Shown one piece after another: positions 8,943-17,260 of a DNA stretch of 64,000 bases. Within the stretch, counting starts at the first letter, position 1; the number at the start of each line of letters is the position of its first letter. The notes beneath the pieces were generated by a model. That model did no database searches and had not been told where the DNA came from. It worked only from the letters and a program-made list of their open reading frames with translations. The stretch is from Algoriphagus antarcticus (GTDB taxonomy: Bacteria; Bacteroidota; Bacteroidia; Cytophagales; Cyclobacteriaceae). Location of the stretch: the NCBI RefSeq assembly GCF_002150685.1, contig NZ_MSSW01000010.1, positions 62,001-126,000 of the forward strand, read 5' to 3'. The position numbers and the translations under genes were made by a program.

Positions 8943-9850
8943 TTGACAAAAGATAACCAGTCTATGCTTTTTTTAAGGTGGTTTTGAGTGAACTCTTCAT
9001 TCGACCCTATTTCCGGCTCATGCATGTATTCCCACTCTGCCATAGGAGGCATACTCATCAGAATACTCTCCGTACGACCATTTGTATCCAGTCCGAATTT
9101 GGTGCCTGCATCCCAAACGAGGTTGAATTCGACATATCTGCCTCTTCGTAAGCTTTGCCAGGATTCTTCATTTTTTTCAAAAGGAATCTGTGAGTTTTTC
9201 TTCATGAAGTATCCGTAAACCTCTGGAAATAGACGGCCCAATGACAAGCTGAATTGAAGTATATCTTCAAATTCTTGATCATCTGTTGCTTGCAGTCTAT
9301 CATAGAAAATTCCTCCAACACCACGGGTTTCATCTCTGTGCTTGAGGTAGAAATAATCATCAGCCCAATTCTTAAATTTTGGATAATAGCTGACATCATA
9401 TTGATCACAGACATTTTTTACTTCCTGATGAAAGTGTTTTGCATCATTTCCGTCTATATAGTGTGGAGTCAAATCTATCCCTCCGCCAAACCAATGCACT
9501 CCATTATCCATCTCAAAGTACCGGATGTTCATGTGAATGATTGGCACCATTGGGCTTTTGGGATGCAAGACGATAGATACTCCCGTTGCAAAAAAATCAG
9601 CTTTGTCTAGTTTTAGCTTCTTGAGAATTTTGTCTGGAGTAGGCCCATGTACGGCCGAAAATGCGACTCCACCTTTTTCAATGATGCTACCATTTTTGAA
9701 AATTCTGGTTCTTCCACCACCTCCAGCAGCTCTGTCCCATCTGTCTTCTACAAATTGGCCCATGCCATCTGCCAATTCTAGCTCTTTGCAGATATAATCC
9801 TGCATCTGACTGTAGATTTCAGCTATTTCTTCTTTACTCTTTCGTGACAT
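8939..9850 (-). CDS. hemF: Oxygen-dependent coproporphyrinogen III oxidase
   Basis: A 303-residue cytoplasmic enzyme of normal length for HemF. It oxidatively decarboxylates coproporphyrinogen III to protoporphyrinogen IX in haem synthesis. The family hallmarks are present: RAAGGGGRTRIFKNG, GVAFSAVHG, HMNIRYFE, WFGGGIDLTPHY, KHRDETRGVGGIFYD, RRGRYVEFNLVWDAGTKFG and the C-terminal ESILMSMPP. Use of this oxygen-requiring form fits an aerobic lifestyle. It is followed by a PAP2 gene with a four-base overlap and preceded by tamL 18 bases upstream on the same strand. Confidence 0.96.
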   Translation of the reverse strand: MSRKSKEEIAEIYSQMQDYICKELELADGMGQFVEDRWDRAAGGGGRTRIFKNGSIIEKGGVAFSAVHGPTPDKILKKLKLDKADFFATGVSIVLHPKSPMVPIIHMNIRYFEMDNGVHWFGGGIDLTPHYIDGNDAKHFHQEVKNVCDQYDVSYYPKFKNWADDYFYLKHRDETRGVGGIFYDRLQATDDQEFEDILQFSLSLGRLFPEVYGYFMKKNSQIPFEKNEESWQSLRRGRYVEFNLVWDAGTKFGLDTNGRTESILMSMPPMAEWEYMHEPEIGSNEEFTQNHLKKSIDWLSFVK

Positions 9851-9868
9851 ACTTAGTGTGGTTTTACT

Positions 9869-12292
9869 TTAGAATGGATAACCAATTCCAAAATTAAGTA
9901 CAGTTTGGCCTTTTACACCGAAAAGGCGATTAAATGAGATATTATCGAGCACCCATCTTTCTCCTTCTGGCATGGATGGATCTACAGCTTTGGTGGCCAA
10001 ATCAAGCCGGACTACCAAGAAGTTGAAATCCATCCGTAACCCTATTCCTGTTCCGATAGCAATTTCTTTATAAAACCGGTCAAATTTGAAATCAGCTCCT
10101 GGCCGGGAATTGTCTACTCCTATTACCCAAGCATTTCCAGCATCTACAAAAACAGCCATGTCGAAATAACCAACTAGGTTTCTTCGATATTCAAGCATGG
10201 TTTCTAAAATCATTTCTGAGGGTTGCTCAAAGGCATAATCATATCTCCCTCTTTCTCCAATAGGTGGAGTATAGCTACCTGGTCCCAATCGCCTGGCTTG
10301 CCAGGCTCTGATACTAGTACCCCCACCGGCGAAGAAATATTTTTCATAAGGAAGAATCCCATTACTTACCCCGTATGGATTGGCTATACCGATGTTAGCT
10401 CGATAAGCTACGGTTGATTTTTGGTTGAGAGGAAGATATCTTCTATAATCAGCTTGAAATTTGAGCCATTGAAATCTAGCAAAATCAGTGGCTTCACTGT
10501 TGCTTGTTGCATTGACAAAATTTAAAGTAGTGCCACCACTTTCTATAAATAGCTTAAGTAGAGAGGCTTTATTCGAAGAATTGTAGTTGCCATAATCGTT
10601 GAAGTTAATAATGGTCTGTCCGGAAATGCTACTAATAAATGACGGTAAAAAGGACCAAATTAAATTATTGCCCTGGTTTTGCAGATCCAATAAAACTTGG
10701 GTAAAATCCGGAGATATTTTTGGTGTTCGTATGTAATTAATATCCGCAGCATTTAGTGTGAATTGCTGTCTGTTTCCACGCGTAGCCCAGGTGTAGGAAA
10801 GAAGCCCATTTAATCCTGACCGCGTATATTCCGGGCGGTTTGTATAGTTGAAGCCAAGCTGAGTCCTTGTATTTGGATTGTATCGGCCAAATTTCTGTAA
10901 ACCTTCCCCATAAAAAGGAATGAGGAATCTGGGGAATATTACTGATGCGGATGTGCCAAATTCTCTACTTTGATAGACACCCTGATCTGTGGCAGAGGCT
11001 ACTCCTTCATATCCAATTCTTGTATTAAACTCCAATATTTCTCCAGCCCGGAAGAAATTCCTGTTTCTCAGCACAATACTAAAGAACGGTCCTGGTAATT
11101 GCTCGGTAATACTTAATCCGAGCTGATTAGTAAGTTGATATTTCTGATTGGGTTGAGTTAAGATCTTTGCGGTAAGACTAGTTCCTACTGTATCAAAGGA
11201 AATATTGATATACCTAAAAAGGTCAAGGTTGCTCAGTTGTTTTTGAGTCTCTACTATGTCTATTCTTTTGTATTCTTGACCTTCATCAAACAAAATCCTT
11301 GAGCTTAGTATTTTCGAGGAAAATCGATCTTTGTAAAATGTAAAATCAATGTTTCGGTAGTTGGTTAGCTGCTTTTCGTCTATAAACGCATCGCTCGGTG
11401 GACTGACTTTGAATGTGATAGAATCAATTCTATAGACCGCGTGATTTTCTGCGAAGGAAGGTTTGAGTATTCGTTGTTCTACATTGATTTTTTTAGAAGT
11501 GGTGTCGTAGTACAGATTGTAGTCGATAAAGCTCTTTGTAAACATGTAATATCCATTGTTTTTGAAAAGATCTTCCAGGCGTTCTCTTTCCTTGGTGAAA
11601 TTGCTTTGGTCATAGCTTTCACCTTTAATTATTAAAGATTCATCCTGTGATTTTTTAATCAAATCCAGTATCCCTTCATTATCGGACCGGGTATAAATGG
11701 AATCAAGCAGATAGGGCTCTCGCTCTTGGATAGCGTAAATCACCTCGGCTTTTTTCTTCTTAGTTTCTACTTCATAGGTTACTTCTGAATCTAGAAAACC
11801 GTGATTGTATAGATAATTCCCTATTTCAGTGACCGTTTTTTGTGTTTGCGCACTGTCTAGGATTGTGACTGGATTTCCAGTTCGCATCAGGAAATTTCCG
11901 TATTCTTTCATTTTCTCCAGATCTTGAATTTTAGTCTGGAGTTTGTCCCGTCTTTTGAGAAGTTTGCGGTCATCCGGTGTTTCATTTAGACTTGTTTTGA
12001 CATCTCCCAGCTCAGAATTCTTTGCTTTCAGTCTGTCGTTTACTTTTGCACTGTCATAAAAAATCTGACCTACCCTGTAAATAGTGACACCAAGAGAGGA
12101 GTTGGTGAGGGGAATCTTAGTGTTTGGCTCCTGAAAAAATAAACCTTCAATTTCTGATTTATCTGCCTTTTCCACGCCTTCAAGACTATTGTTCTCCAGG
12201 ACATATTTGCCTTCTGGTAAGTTTTTGCTCAATGAGCACGCATACATGGCCCAGAGGACACAGATAAAAAGTATATATTTGGTGAATTTCAA
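9869..12292 (-). CDS. tamL: TamL-type lipoprotein, BamA/TamA (Omp85) family
   Basis: About 807 residues with no ATG at the front. TTG 12292 gives a compact lipoprotein signal (LKFTKYILFICVLWAMYAC, with Cys as lipid attachment) and is my choice; TTG 12322 would add ten residues. After the Cys comes the LPEGKYVLENN motif typical of Bacteroidota TamL. POTRA-like repeats (about 100-380) and a C-terminal Omp85 barrel follow, with FAGGGTSIRAWQARRLGPGS as the lid-lock-like motif and TGIGLRMDFNFLVVRLDLA near the end. TamL is the outer-membrane, surface-lipidated counterpart of TamA that works with TamB in outer-membrane assembly; no tamB is in this window. The gene is divergent from an rRNA methyltransferase gene with essentially no space between the starts. 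Confidence 0.88.
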   Translation of the reverse strand: MKFTKYILFICVLWAMYACSLSKNLPEGKYVLENNSLEGVEKADKSEIEGLFFQEPNTKIPLTNSSLGVTIYRVGQIFYDSAKVNDRLKAKNSELGDVKTSLNETPDDRKLLKRRDKLQTKIQDLEKMKEYGNFLMRTGNPVTILDSAQTQKTVTEIGNYLYNHGFLDSEVTYEVETKKKKAEVIYAIQEREPYLLDSIYTRSDNEGILDLIKKSQDESLIIKGESYDQSNFTKERERLEDLFKNNGYYMFTKSFIDYNLYYDTTSKKINVEQRILKPSFAENHAVYRIDSITFKVSPPSDAFIDEKQLTNYRNIDFTFYKDRFSSKILSSRILFDEGQEYKRIDIVETQKQLSNLDLFRYINISFDTVGTSLTAKILTQPNQKYQLTNQLGLSITEQLPGPFFSIVLRNRNFFRAGEILEFNTRIGYEGVASATDQGVYQSREFGTSASVIFPRFLIPFYGEGLQKFGRYNPNTRTQLGFNYTNRPEYTRSGLNGLLSYTWATRGNRQQFTLNAADINYIRTPKISPDFTQVLLDLQNQGNNLIWSFLPSFISSISGQTIINFNDYGNYNSSNKASLLKLFIESGGTTLNFVNATSNSEATDFARFQWLKFQADYRRYLPLNQKSTVAYRANIGIANPYGVSNGILPYEKYFFAGGGTSIRAWQARRLGPGSYTPPIGERGRYDYAFEQPSEMILETMLEYRRNLVGYFDMAVFVDAGNAWVIGVDNSRPGADFKFDRFYKEIAIGTGIGLRMDFNFLVVRLDLATKAVDPSMPEGERWVLDNISFNRLFGVKGQTVLNFGIGYPF

Positions 12293-12311
12293 AATGGCAG
12301 AGTCGATCCGA

Positions 12312-13061
12312 ATGCTTAGCAAAAATACAGTTAAGTTTATTAAATCCTTACATCAAAAGAAATTCCGAAATCAGGAGCAAAAGTTCTTTGTGGAAGGTGA
12401 GAAGAGTGTTTTAGAAGTGCTTAACTCCGATTTTAGAGTAGAACTACTTGTAGCAACCGAGTCTTTCATTAGCAGGCATAACACCCAGATTAATAGCTCC
12501 GATGTACAAGTAATCCTAGCTACTCAAAACCAACTAGAGAGCCTCGGTCAATATCAAAGCAATGATAGTGCCTTAGCTGTGGTACACATGAAACCAAATC
12601 GTGCTTTTGCTTTTCCAGAAGACAATTTTGTGATAGGATTAGATGATGTGCGTGATCCAGGCAATCTTGGTACCATAATTAGAATTGCTGATTGGTACGG
12701 GATCAAAAACTTGGTGTTTTCAGCGCAAACGGCAGATTTCTATAATCCGAAAGTAATCCAGTCCAGCATGGGATCATTTATCAGAGTTAATTTTTTCTAT
12801 GCGGATTTGAATGAAGTTTTTCACCAATGGAAGGTCCCAATATATGGGGCTTTTCTAGATGGTAAAAATGTCCATAAAATGAAGCAAATCAGACGAGGAG
12901 TAATCCTGATGGGAAATGAGTCAAATGGCATAGGAGAAGACCTTGAAAAAGTGGTGACTGATAAGGTGACTATACCAGGATTTGGTCAGGCAGAGTCATT
13001 GAACGTCGCCATTGCGACAGCTATTCTTTGTGATAATTTCAAACGACTTACTATCGAATGA
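12312..13061 (+). CDS. TrmH/SpoU family RNA 2'-O-methyltransferase
   Basis: I take ATG 12312 (249 residues; MLSKNTVKFIKSLHQKKFR), which matches where the family's substrate-binding domain begins; ATG 12294 is an alternative. The N-terminal L30e-like SpoU substrate domain (about 1-95) is followed by the SPOUT methyltransferase knot. The three motifs are DDVRDPGNLGTIIRIADW (motif 1), MGNESNGIG (motif 2) and IPGFGQAESLNVAIA (motif 3). These enzymes use SAM to methylate ribose 2'-OH in rRNA or tRNA; the target base is not predictable here. Its stop overlaps the next gene start by four bases. The 5' end lies within 20 bases of the oppositely directed tamL start. Confidence 0.92.
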   Translation: MLSKNTVKFIKSLHQKKFRNQEQKFFVEGEKSVLEVLNSDFRVELLVATESFISRHNTQINSSDVQVILATQNQLESLGQYQSNDSALAVVHMKPNRAFAFPEDNFVIGLDDVRDPGNLGTIIRIADWYGIKNLVFSAQTADFYNPKVIQSSMGSFIRVNFFYADLNEVFHQWKVPIYGAFLDGKNVHKMKQIRRGVILMGNESNGIGEDLEKVVTDKVTIPGFGQAESLNVAIATAILCDNFKRLTIE

Positions 13062-14047
13062 TTCGTAAATTAACCAACACCCTCAGCAAGGTTGGTATCA
13101 ACGGCTTTTTATTGGGACTGTTTGCAGCGATTTTCCTGGCTTGGCTATTTCCCTATGCAGGATCAAGTCAATCGCCTGTGCCTTGGAAACCAATAATCAA
13201 TGTTGGAATTGGATTGGTCTTTTTTTTCTATGGAGTCAAGCTCAATCCAGCGGAGCTGAAGTCTGGGTTGTCAAACTGGAGGTTGCATGTTTTAATCCAA
13301 GTCTCCACCTTCTTGCTTTTCCCACTCTTGGTGATGCTGTTATCATCCTCCATGACTTGGATTGATAAGGATTTCAAAATTGGTATTACCTATTTATCCG
13401 TATTGCCATCTACAGTAAGTGCTTCGGTGGTCATGGTTTCGATTGCCGGTGGCAATATCCCCGGGGCAATTTTCAACGCAAGTATTTCCAGTCTGCTTGG
13501 AGTGGTGATCACTCCAGCTTGGATGGGGATTTTGGCTAATTCTGCTGATATTCAAATGGATTACTTGCCTACTCTTGGTGAACTTTCAGTTAAAGTTTTA
13601 CTTCCTGTAGTTCTTGGGATTCTGACTCATAATTGGTTGCTTCCCAAGATTTCCAAGCATATTTCACACTTGAAATATGTAGATCAGACAGTAATTATGA
13701 TCATAGTGTTCACAACTTTTGCCCAGTCTTTTGCCCAAGAAGTTTTTTCTCCATACAGAGCTTCAGTTCTTCTAGAAGTAGGAGCAACGATGCTTGCCTT
13801 GTTCTTTTTGGTATGGTTGATTATTGAAATTGTATGTAGAGGGCTGGGTTTTAGGTGGGAAGATAGAGTCACAGCACTCTTTTGTGGATCGAAAAAATCC
13901 TTGGTGCAAGGGGTTGTAATAGGCAAAGTGATTTTTCCTGATCCGGCCTTGTTCGGGTTAGTTTTGCTGCCTGTGATGATGTACCATATTCAGCAGCTTA
14001 TAGCAGGGAGTATCATCGCATCCCGCATGGCTAGAAAGAGGAAATAG
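13058..14047 (+). CDS. Bile acid:sodium symporter-like (SBF/BASS superfamily) membrane transporter
   Basis: A 329-residue protein with about ten hydrophobic helices, of the SBF-like family (PF13593 type, YchQ-like). Recognisable features are FFYGVKLNPAELKSGL near residue 55, a PSTVSASVVMVSIAGGNIPGA stretch (about 110-130) that corresponds to the ion/substrate crossover region, and LFCGSKKSLVQGVVIGKVIF near residue 275. It probably imports or exports an organic anion with sodium; the substrate is unknown. It overlaps the methyltransferase gene by four bases (ATGA) and is followed by a terminator. Confidence 0.85.
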   Translation: MIRKLTNTLSKVGINGFLLGLFAAIFLAWLFPYAGSSQSPVPWKPIINVGIGLVFFFYGVKLNPAELKSGLSNWRLHVLIQVSTFLLFPLLVMLLSSSMTWIDKDFKIGITYLSVLPSTVSASVVMVSIAGGNIPGAIFNASISSLLGVVITPAWMGILANSADIQMDYLPTLGELSVKVLLPVVLGILTHNWLLPKISKHISHLKYVDQTVIMIIVFTTFAQSFAQEVFSPYRASVLLEVGATMLALFFLVWLIIEIVCRGLGFRWEDRVTALFCGSKKSLVQGVVIGKVIFPDPALFGLVLLPVMMYHIQQLIAGSIIASRMARKRK

Positions 14048-14085
14048 GAAAATACAGTCTTATAAATAGTGGGGGTGGCTTCTAA

Positions 14086-14116
14086 AAAAAATGGCTCGGA
14101 AACCCAAGCCATTTTT
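14086..14116. terminator. Bidirectional terminator between the SBF-like and ACBP genes
   Basis: AAAAATGGCT and AGCCATTTTT form a ten-base stem with T-runs available on both strands. It lies between convergent genes ending at 14047 (+) and 14119 (-). Confidence 0.8.
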
Positions 14117-14118
14117 GG

Positions 14119-14382
14119 TTAAATATATTTCCTTGATAATTCATCTGCCAATTCGCTGTATTGCCTTTCAGCATCATCTTTGGAAGTTCCCTTGAAGTTC
14201 AACCAGGCATTGTACTTCGCAGCAGCTTTGAAGTCGAATCCTCCGGGACGTTCTGTATCGATATCTCCTTCAGTCGCTTGCTTATAAAGACCATAAAGTT
14301 TGAGTAATTCTTCATTGCTGGGTTTTTCGGTAAATTTTTTGGTCAATGCAAAAGCATCTTCTAATGTTTGGGTAGGCATCAT
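14119..14382 (-). CDS. Acyl-CoA-binding protein
   Basis: An 87-residue protein (ATG 14382, or the next codon ATG 14379). It has the full acyl-CoA-binding fold signature: an early [20 protein letters not shown] helix, [12 protein letters not shown], and [20 protein letters not shown]. The Tyr and Lys residues of these motifs contact the CoA phosphate and adenine. It binds long-chain acyl-CoA in the cytoplasm and buffers or carries it. ACBPs are mainly eukaryotic but also occur in several Bacteroidota. It is convergent with the SBF-like gene and downstream of citrate synthase, from which it is separated by a terminator, so it probably has its own promoter in 14383-14448. Confidence 0.93.
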   Translation of the reverse strand: MMPTQTLEDAFALTKKFTEKPSNEELLKLYGLYKQATEGDIDTERPGGFDFKAAAKYNAWLNFKGTSKDDAERQYSELADELSRKYI

Positions 14383-14448
14383 TGTCGGTTTAGTTAAAAT
14401 ATTGAAGTCAAAATTAATACCATTGCCAATTGGGGCCTATTAAGTAAA

Positions 14449-14474
14449 ATAACCAGCCGAATTCAGCTGGTTAT
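14449..14474 (-). terminator. Terminator of the citrate synthase gene
   Basis: ATAACCAGC and GCTGGTTAT form a nine-base stem with an eight-base loop, 30 bases after the gltA stop. The minus strand then reads into a T-rich tract. Confidence 0.7.
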
Positions 14475-14503
14475 CTATTCAAAATGGGGAATTTGCTCTA
14501 CAA

Positions 14504-15790
14504 TTATCGTCTGTTCATAGATACATAGTCGCGTTCATTCGCGCCTGTATATATTTGTCTTGGGCGACCTATTGGCTCACCATTTTCACGCATTTCTTTC
14601 CACTGAGCTATCCAGCCCGGAAGTCTTCCTAGCGCAAACATTACTGTGAACATATCTGTAGGAATGCCAAGTGCTCGGTATATGATTCCAGAGTAGAAAT
14701 CTACGTTTGGATACAATTGACGATCTATGAAGTACTGATCGCTGAGCGCTGCTTGTTCTAGTTCTTTGGCTATATCTAATATGGGATCGTTTACGCCTAA
14801 TTTCTCTAGCACATCGTCAGCTGCCTTCTTGATTATTTTCGCTCTTGGATCGAAGTTTTTGTAAACTCTGTGTCCAAAACCCATCAATCTGAACGGGTCG
14901 TTTTTATCTTTTGCTTTGTCCAAATACTTTTTAGCATCTCCACCATCAGCTTTGATTGCTTCTAGCATTTCGATCACGGATTGATTTGCCCCACCGTGAA
15001 GTGGTCCCCAAAGTGCGTTGATGCCAGCAGAAATAGACGCGTAAATGCTGGCTTGAGAAGAACCTACTATTCTTACTGTAGAAGTAGAACAGTTCTGCTC
15101 GTGATCAGCATGAAGAATAAGAAGTTTGTCCAGGGCAGAAGCTACCACAGGATCTACATCAAACTTTTCCGCAGGAAGTGCAAACATCATTTTCAGGAAG
15201 TTTGAACAATAGTCCAGGGAGTTGTCTGGGTAGTTTACTGGATGTCCCATTTCGTTTTTGTAAGCCCAGGTAGCGAAAGTCGGCATCTTGGCTATCAAAC
15301 GAATGATACTTAGGTTTACTTCTTCTTCGCTTCTATTTGGATTCAAAGATTCTGGATAGAAAGCCGTCAAAGCGCAGATCATAGAAGAAAGTACTCCCAT
15401 CGGGTGTGCATTGGAAGGGAATCCTTCTAGAATTTTCTTGATGTCCTCATGAACCAACGTGTGATGAGTAATTTCTTTAGAGAAATTCTCATACTCAGCC
15501 TGAGAAGGAAGTTCACCGTAAATCAATAAATAAGAAACCTCAAGGAAGGTGGACTTTTCCGCAAGATCTTCGATTCTATATCCTCTATAGCGAAGAATTC
15601 CCTCTTCTCCATCTAAAAATGTAATTGCACTAGTCGTAGCTCCAGTGTTTTTGTATCCTGGGTCAAGGGTGATTAGTCCCGAGGATGCTCTAAGTTTTGC
15701 GATATCAATCGCAGATTCATTTTCGGTACCGGTGATTACCGGAAATTCATAGTCTTGTCCTTTGAAAGAAAGCTTAGCTGATTCAGACAT
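14504..15790 (-). CDS. gltA: Citrate synthase
   Basis: A 428-residue hexameric-type (type II) citrate synthase of normal length. It condenses acetyl-CoA and oxaloacetate to open the TCA cycle. The catalytic and signature regions are present: LDPGYKNTGATTSAITFLDG near the front, the HADHEQNCSTSTVR segment (first catalytic His region), GPLHGGANQSVIEML, and MGFGHRVYKNFDPRAKI (second His and the citrate-synthase PROSITE-like motif). The catalytic Asp lies in YPNVDFYSG. It is a single gene with its own terminator and about 240 bases upstream for its promoter; I did not find a clean TANNTTTG element there. Confidence 0.97.
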   Translation of the reverse strand: MSESAKLSFKGQDYEFPVITGTENESAIDIAKLRASSGLITLDPGYKNTGATTSAITFLDGEEGILRYRGYRIEDLAEKSTFLEVSYLLIYGELPSQAEYENFSKEITHHTLVHEDIKKILEGFPSNAHPMGVLSSMICALTAFYPESLNPNRSEEEVNLSIIRLIAKMPTFATWAYKNEMGHPVNYPDNSLDYCSNFLKMMFALPAEKFDVDPVVASALDKLLILHADHEQNCSTSTVRIVGSSQASIYASISAGINALWGPLHGGANQSVIEMLEAIKADGGDAKKYLDKAKDKNDPFRLMGFGHRVYKNFDPRAKIIKKAADDVLEKLGVNDPILDIAKELEQAALSDQYFIDRQLYPNVDFYSGIIYRALGIPTDMFTVMFALGRLPGWIAQWKEMRENGEPIGRPRQIYTGANERDYVSMNRR

Positions 15791-16006
15791 ATAATTATTG
15801 TTTGGATTGCGGATGTTAAAAAACCTACTAATTGGGCCTTAAGATAATAAAATCAGGTTGTTTATTGGCTTTAGAATGTGTCTAATGGAATAATAATCCT
15901 GCGAAAAGTGATTTTTCTCAGAATATATTATTCTCAACCCCGAGCTTATAACACTGTCACCAATGTACATCATGCTGTAAACACCTGATCGATTGTTTTT
16001 TCTAAT

Positions 16007-16026
16007 AAAAAAAGCCCCGAAGGGCT
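16007..16026 (-). terminator. Terminator at the end of the suf operon
   Basis: Read on the minus strand, AGCCC-TTCG-GGGCT (a stable UUCG tetraloop hairpin) is followed by a T7 run, five bases after the stop of the bacilliredoxin gene. Confidence 0.88.
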
Positions 16027-16030
16027 AATT

Positions 16031-16453
16031 TTATGCACAGAAATGCTCGAATACTTCCACTAAGTGGTCGCCGATCATTTTTGCATTTCTGCCTTCAATA
16101 TGATGGCGCTCGATGAAGTGAACCAACTCACCATCTTTGAATAAAGCCATAGCTGGAGAAGATGGAGGATAAGGAAGGCAGAGCTCTCTTATTTTCTCTA
16201 CAGCATCTCTATCGTTGCCTGCAAAAACGGTGGCAAGAGTAGTGGGTTTTACTTTCGCATTTTCAACCGCGTAGGTAATTCCTGGTCTTGCAGCTCCTGC
16301 AGCACAGCCACACACTGAATTTACTACGACAAGGGTAGTACCTTTATGGTCTGAACCAAGATGCGTTGCAACTTGCTCAGCAGTTCTGAACTCTTCAAAT
16401 CCTATACTGGAAAGTTCCGCTCTCATTGGAGCGATCAATTCTTCTGGATACAT
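16031..16453 (-). CDS. BrxA/BrxB family bacilliredoxin
   Basis: A 140-residue thioredoxin-fold protein of the YphP/YqiW family. The redox motif is CGC in VVNSVCGCAAGAARPG at residues about 48-50, and the family's N-terminal MYPEELIAPMR is intact. In Firmicutes these proteins remove bacillithiol from oxidised cysteines. In Bacteroidota, which can make bacillithiol, the same role is plausible. It is the last gene of the suf operon, 26 bases after the DUF59 gene. That context suggests it protects or repairs thiols during Fe-S cluster assembly; this is inference. Confidence 0.88.
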   Translation of the reverse strand: MYPEELIAPMRAELSSIGFEEFRTAEQVATHLGSDHKGTTLVVVNSVCGCAAGAARPGITYAVENAKVKPTTLATVFAGNDRDAVEKIRELCLPYPPSSPAMALFKDGELVHFIERHHIEGRNAKMIGDHLVEVFEHFCA

Positions 16454-16479
16454 ATTATTACTAGTTTTAAAGTTCTTAA

Positions 16480-16836
16480 TTAGAGAAAGCCCAATTCAAG
16501 TTTTGCGGCTTCTGACATCATATCCTGAGAATAAGGTGGATCAAATGTCAATTCAATTTCCACATTATTAATTCCCTGAATCTGTTGGATTTTGTCTTTT
16601 ACCTCTGTAGGAATATACTCTGCTGAAGGGCAGTTTGGAGACGTCAATGTCATCAGGACATAGACATTGTTTACAGGGTAAACAGTGATCTCATAGATCA
16701 AACCAAGATCATATACATCCACAGGAATCTCAGGATCATATACCAACTTAATCGCTTGTACTACCTTTTCCTTAAGGTTTTCTACTTGTCCTACTGTTGT
16801 TTCCGTTTTACTTTCTGTTGACATACTATCAGACAT
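16480..16836 (-). CDS. SufT-like DUF59/MIP18 family Fe-S assembly factor
   Basis: A 118-residue protein with a single MIP18/DUF59 domain. It has DPEIPVDVYDLGLIYEI and the conserved Cys in TLTSPNCPSAEYIP, followed by the VEIELTFDPPYSQDMM motif. The family matures Fe-S proteins, often those with [4Fe-4S] clusters. The start (ATG 16836) overlaps sufE by eight bases and the gene lies within the suf operon, which supports the role directly. The N-terminal ~20 residues are Ser/Thr/Glu-rich and probably disordered; ATG 16824 is an alternative start. Confidence 0.9.
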   Translation of the reverse strand: MSDSMSTESKTETTVGQVENLKEKVVQAIKLVYDPEIPVDVYDLGLIYEITVYPVNNVYVLMTLTSPNCPSAEYIPTEVKDKIQQIQGINNVEIELTFDPPYSQDMMSEAAKLELGFL

Positions 16837-17260
16837 TTTGCCTGGCTTGAAAAGCCAAAGCGTACAACTTAATTTGCTTGATCATCGAAGCAAATCCATT
16901 CGATCGCTGGCTTCCGATGATTGAGCCCATTCCGATTCTCTCCACGAAATCAAGCTTCGCATTTATAATCTGTTCTGGACTTTGATAGTTCAATACTCTC
17001 AGCAAAAGTGAGATTAATCCTTTGGTTATATCTGTATTGGAATCAGCCTGGAAATGGACTTTCCCACCTTTTTCTTCAGCTATCAACCAAACTTTGGATT
17101 GGCAGCCTTTGATGGTATTCTCCTCAATTCTTTCATTATCAGGAAAATCTTCCAGGCCTGCGCCCAATTCCATGATGTAATAAATTGTGGATTCTTTGTC
17201 ATCCCCAAGGATTTCAAATTCCGAAACTATCTCATCTTGAACTTCCTGAATGTTGCTCAT
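16829..17260 (-). CDS. sufE: Cysteine desulfuration protein SufE
   Basis: A 143-residue SufE. The acceptor cysteine is Cys53 in ENTIKGCQSKVWL, which takes persulfide sulfur from SufS and passes it to the SufBCD scaffold. The other family segments ELGAGLEDFPDNER and ADSNTDITKGLISLLL are intact. It overlaps sufS by four bases and the DUF59 gene by eight, consistent with tight translational coupling. Confidence 0.95.
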   Translation of the reverse strand: MSNIQEVQDEIVSEFEILGDDKESTIYYIMELGAGLEDFPDNERIEENTIKGCQSKVWLIAEEKGGKVHFQADSNTDITKGLISLLLRVLNYQSPEQIINAKLDFVERIGMGSIIGSQRSNGFASMIKQIKLYALAFQARQNV

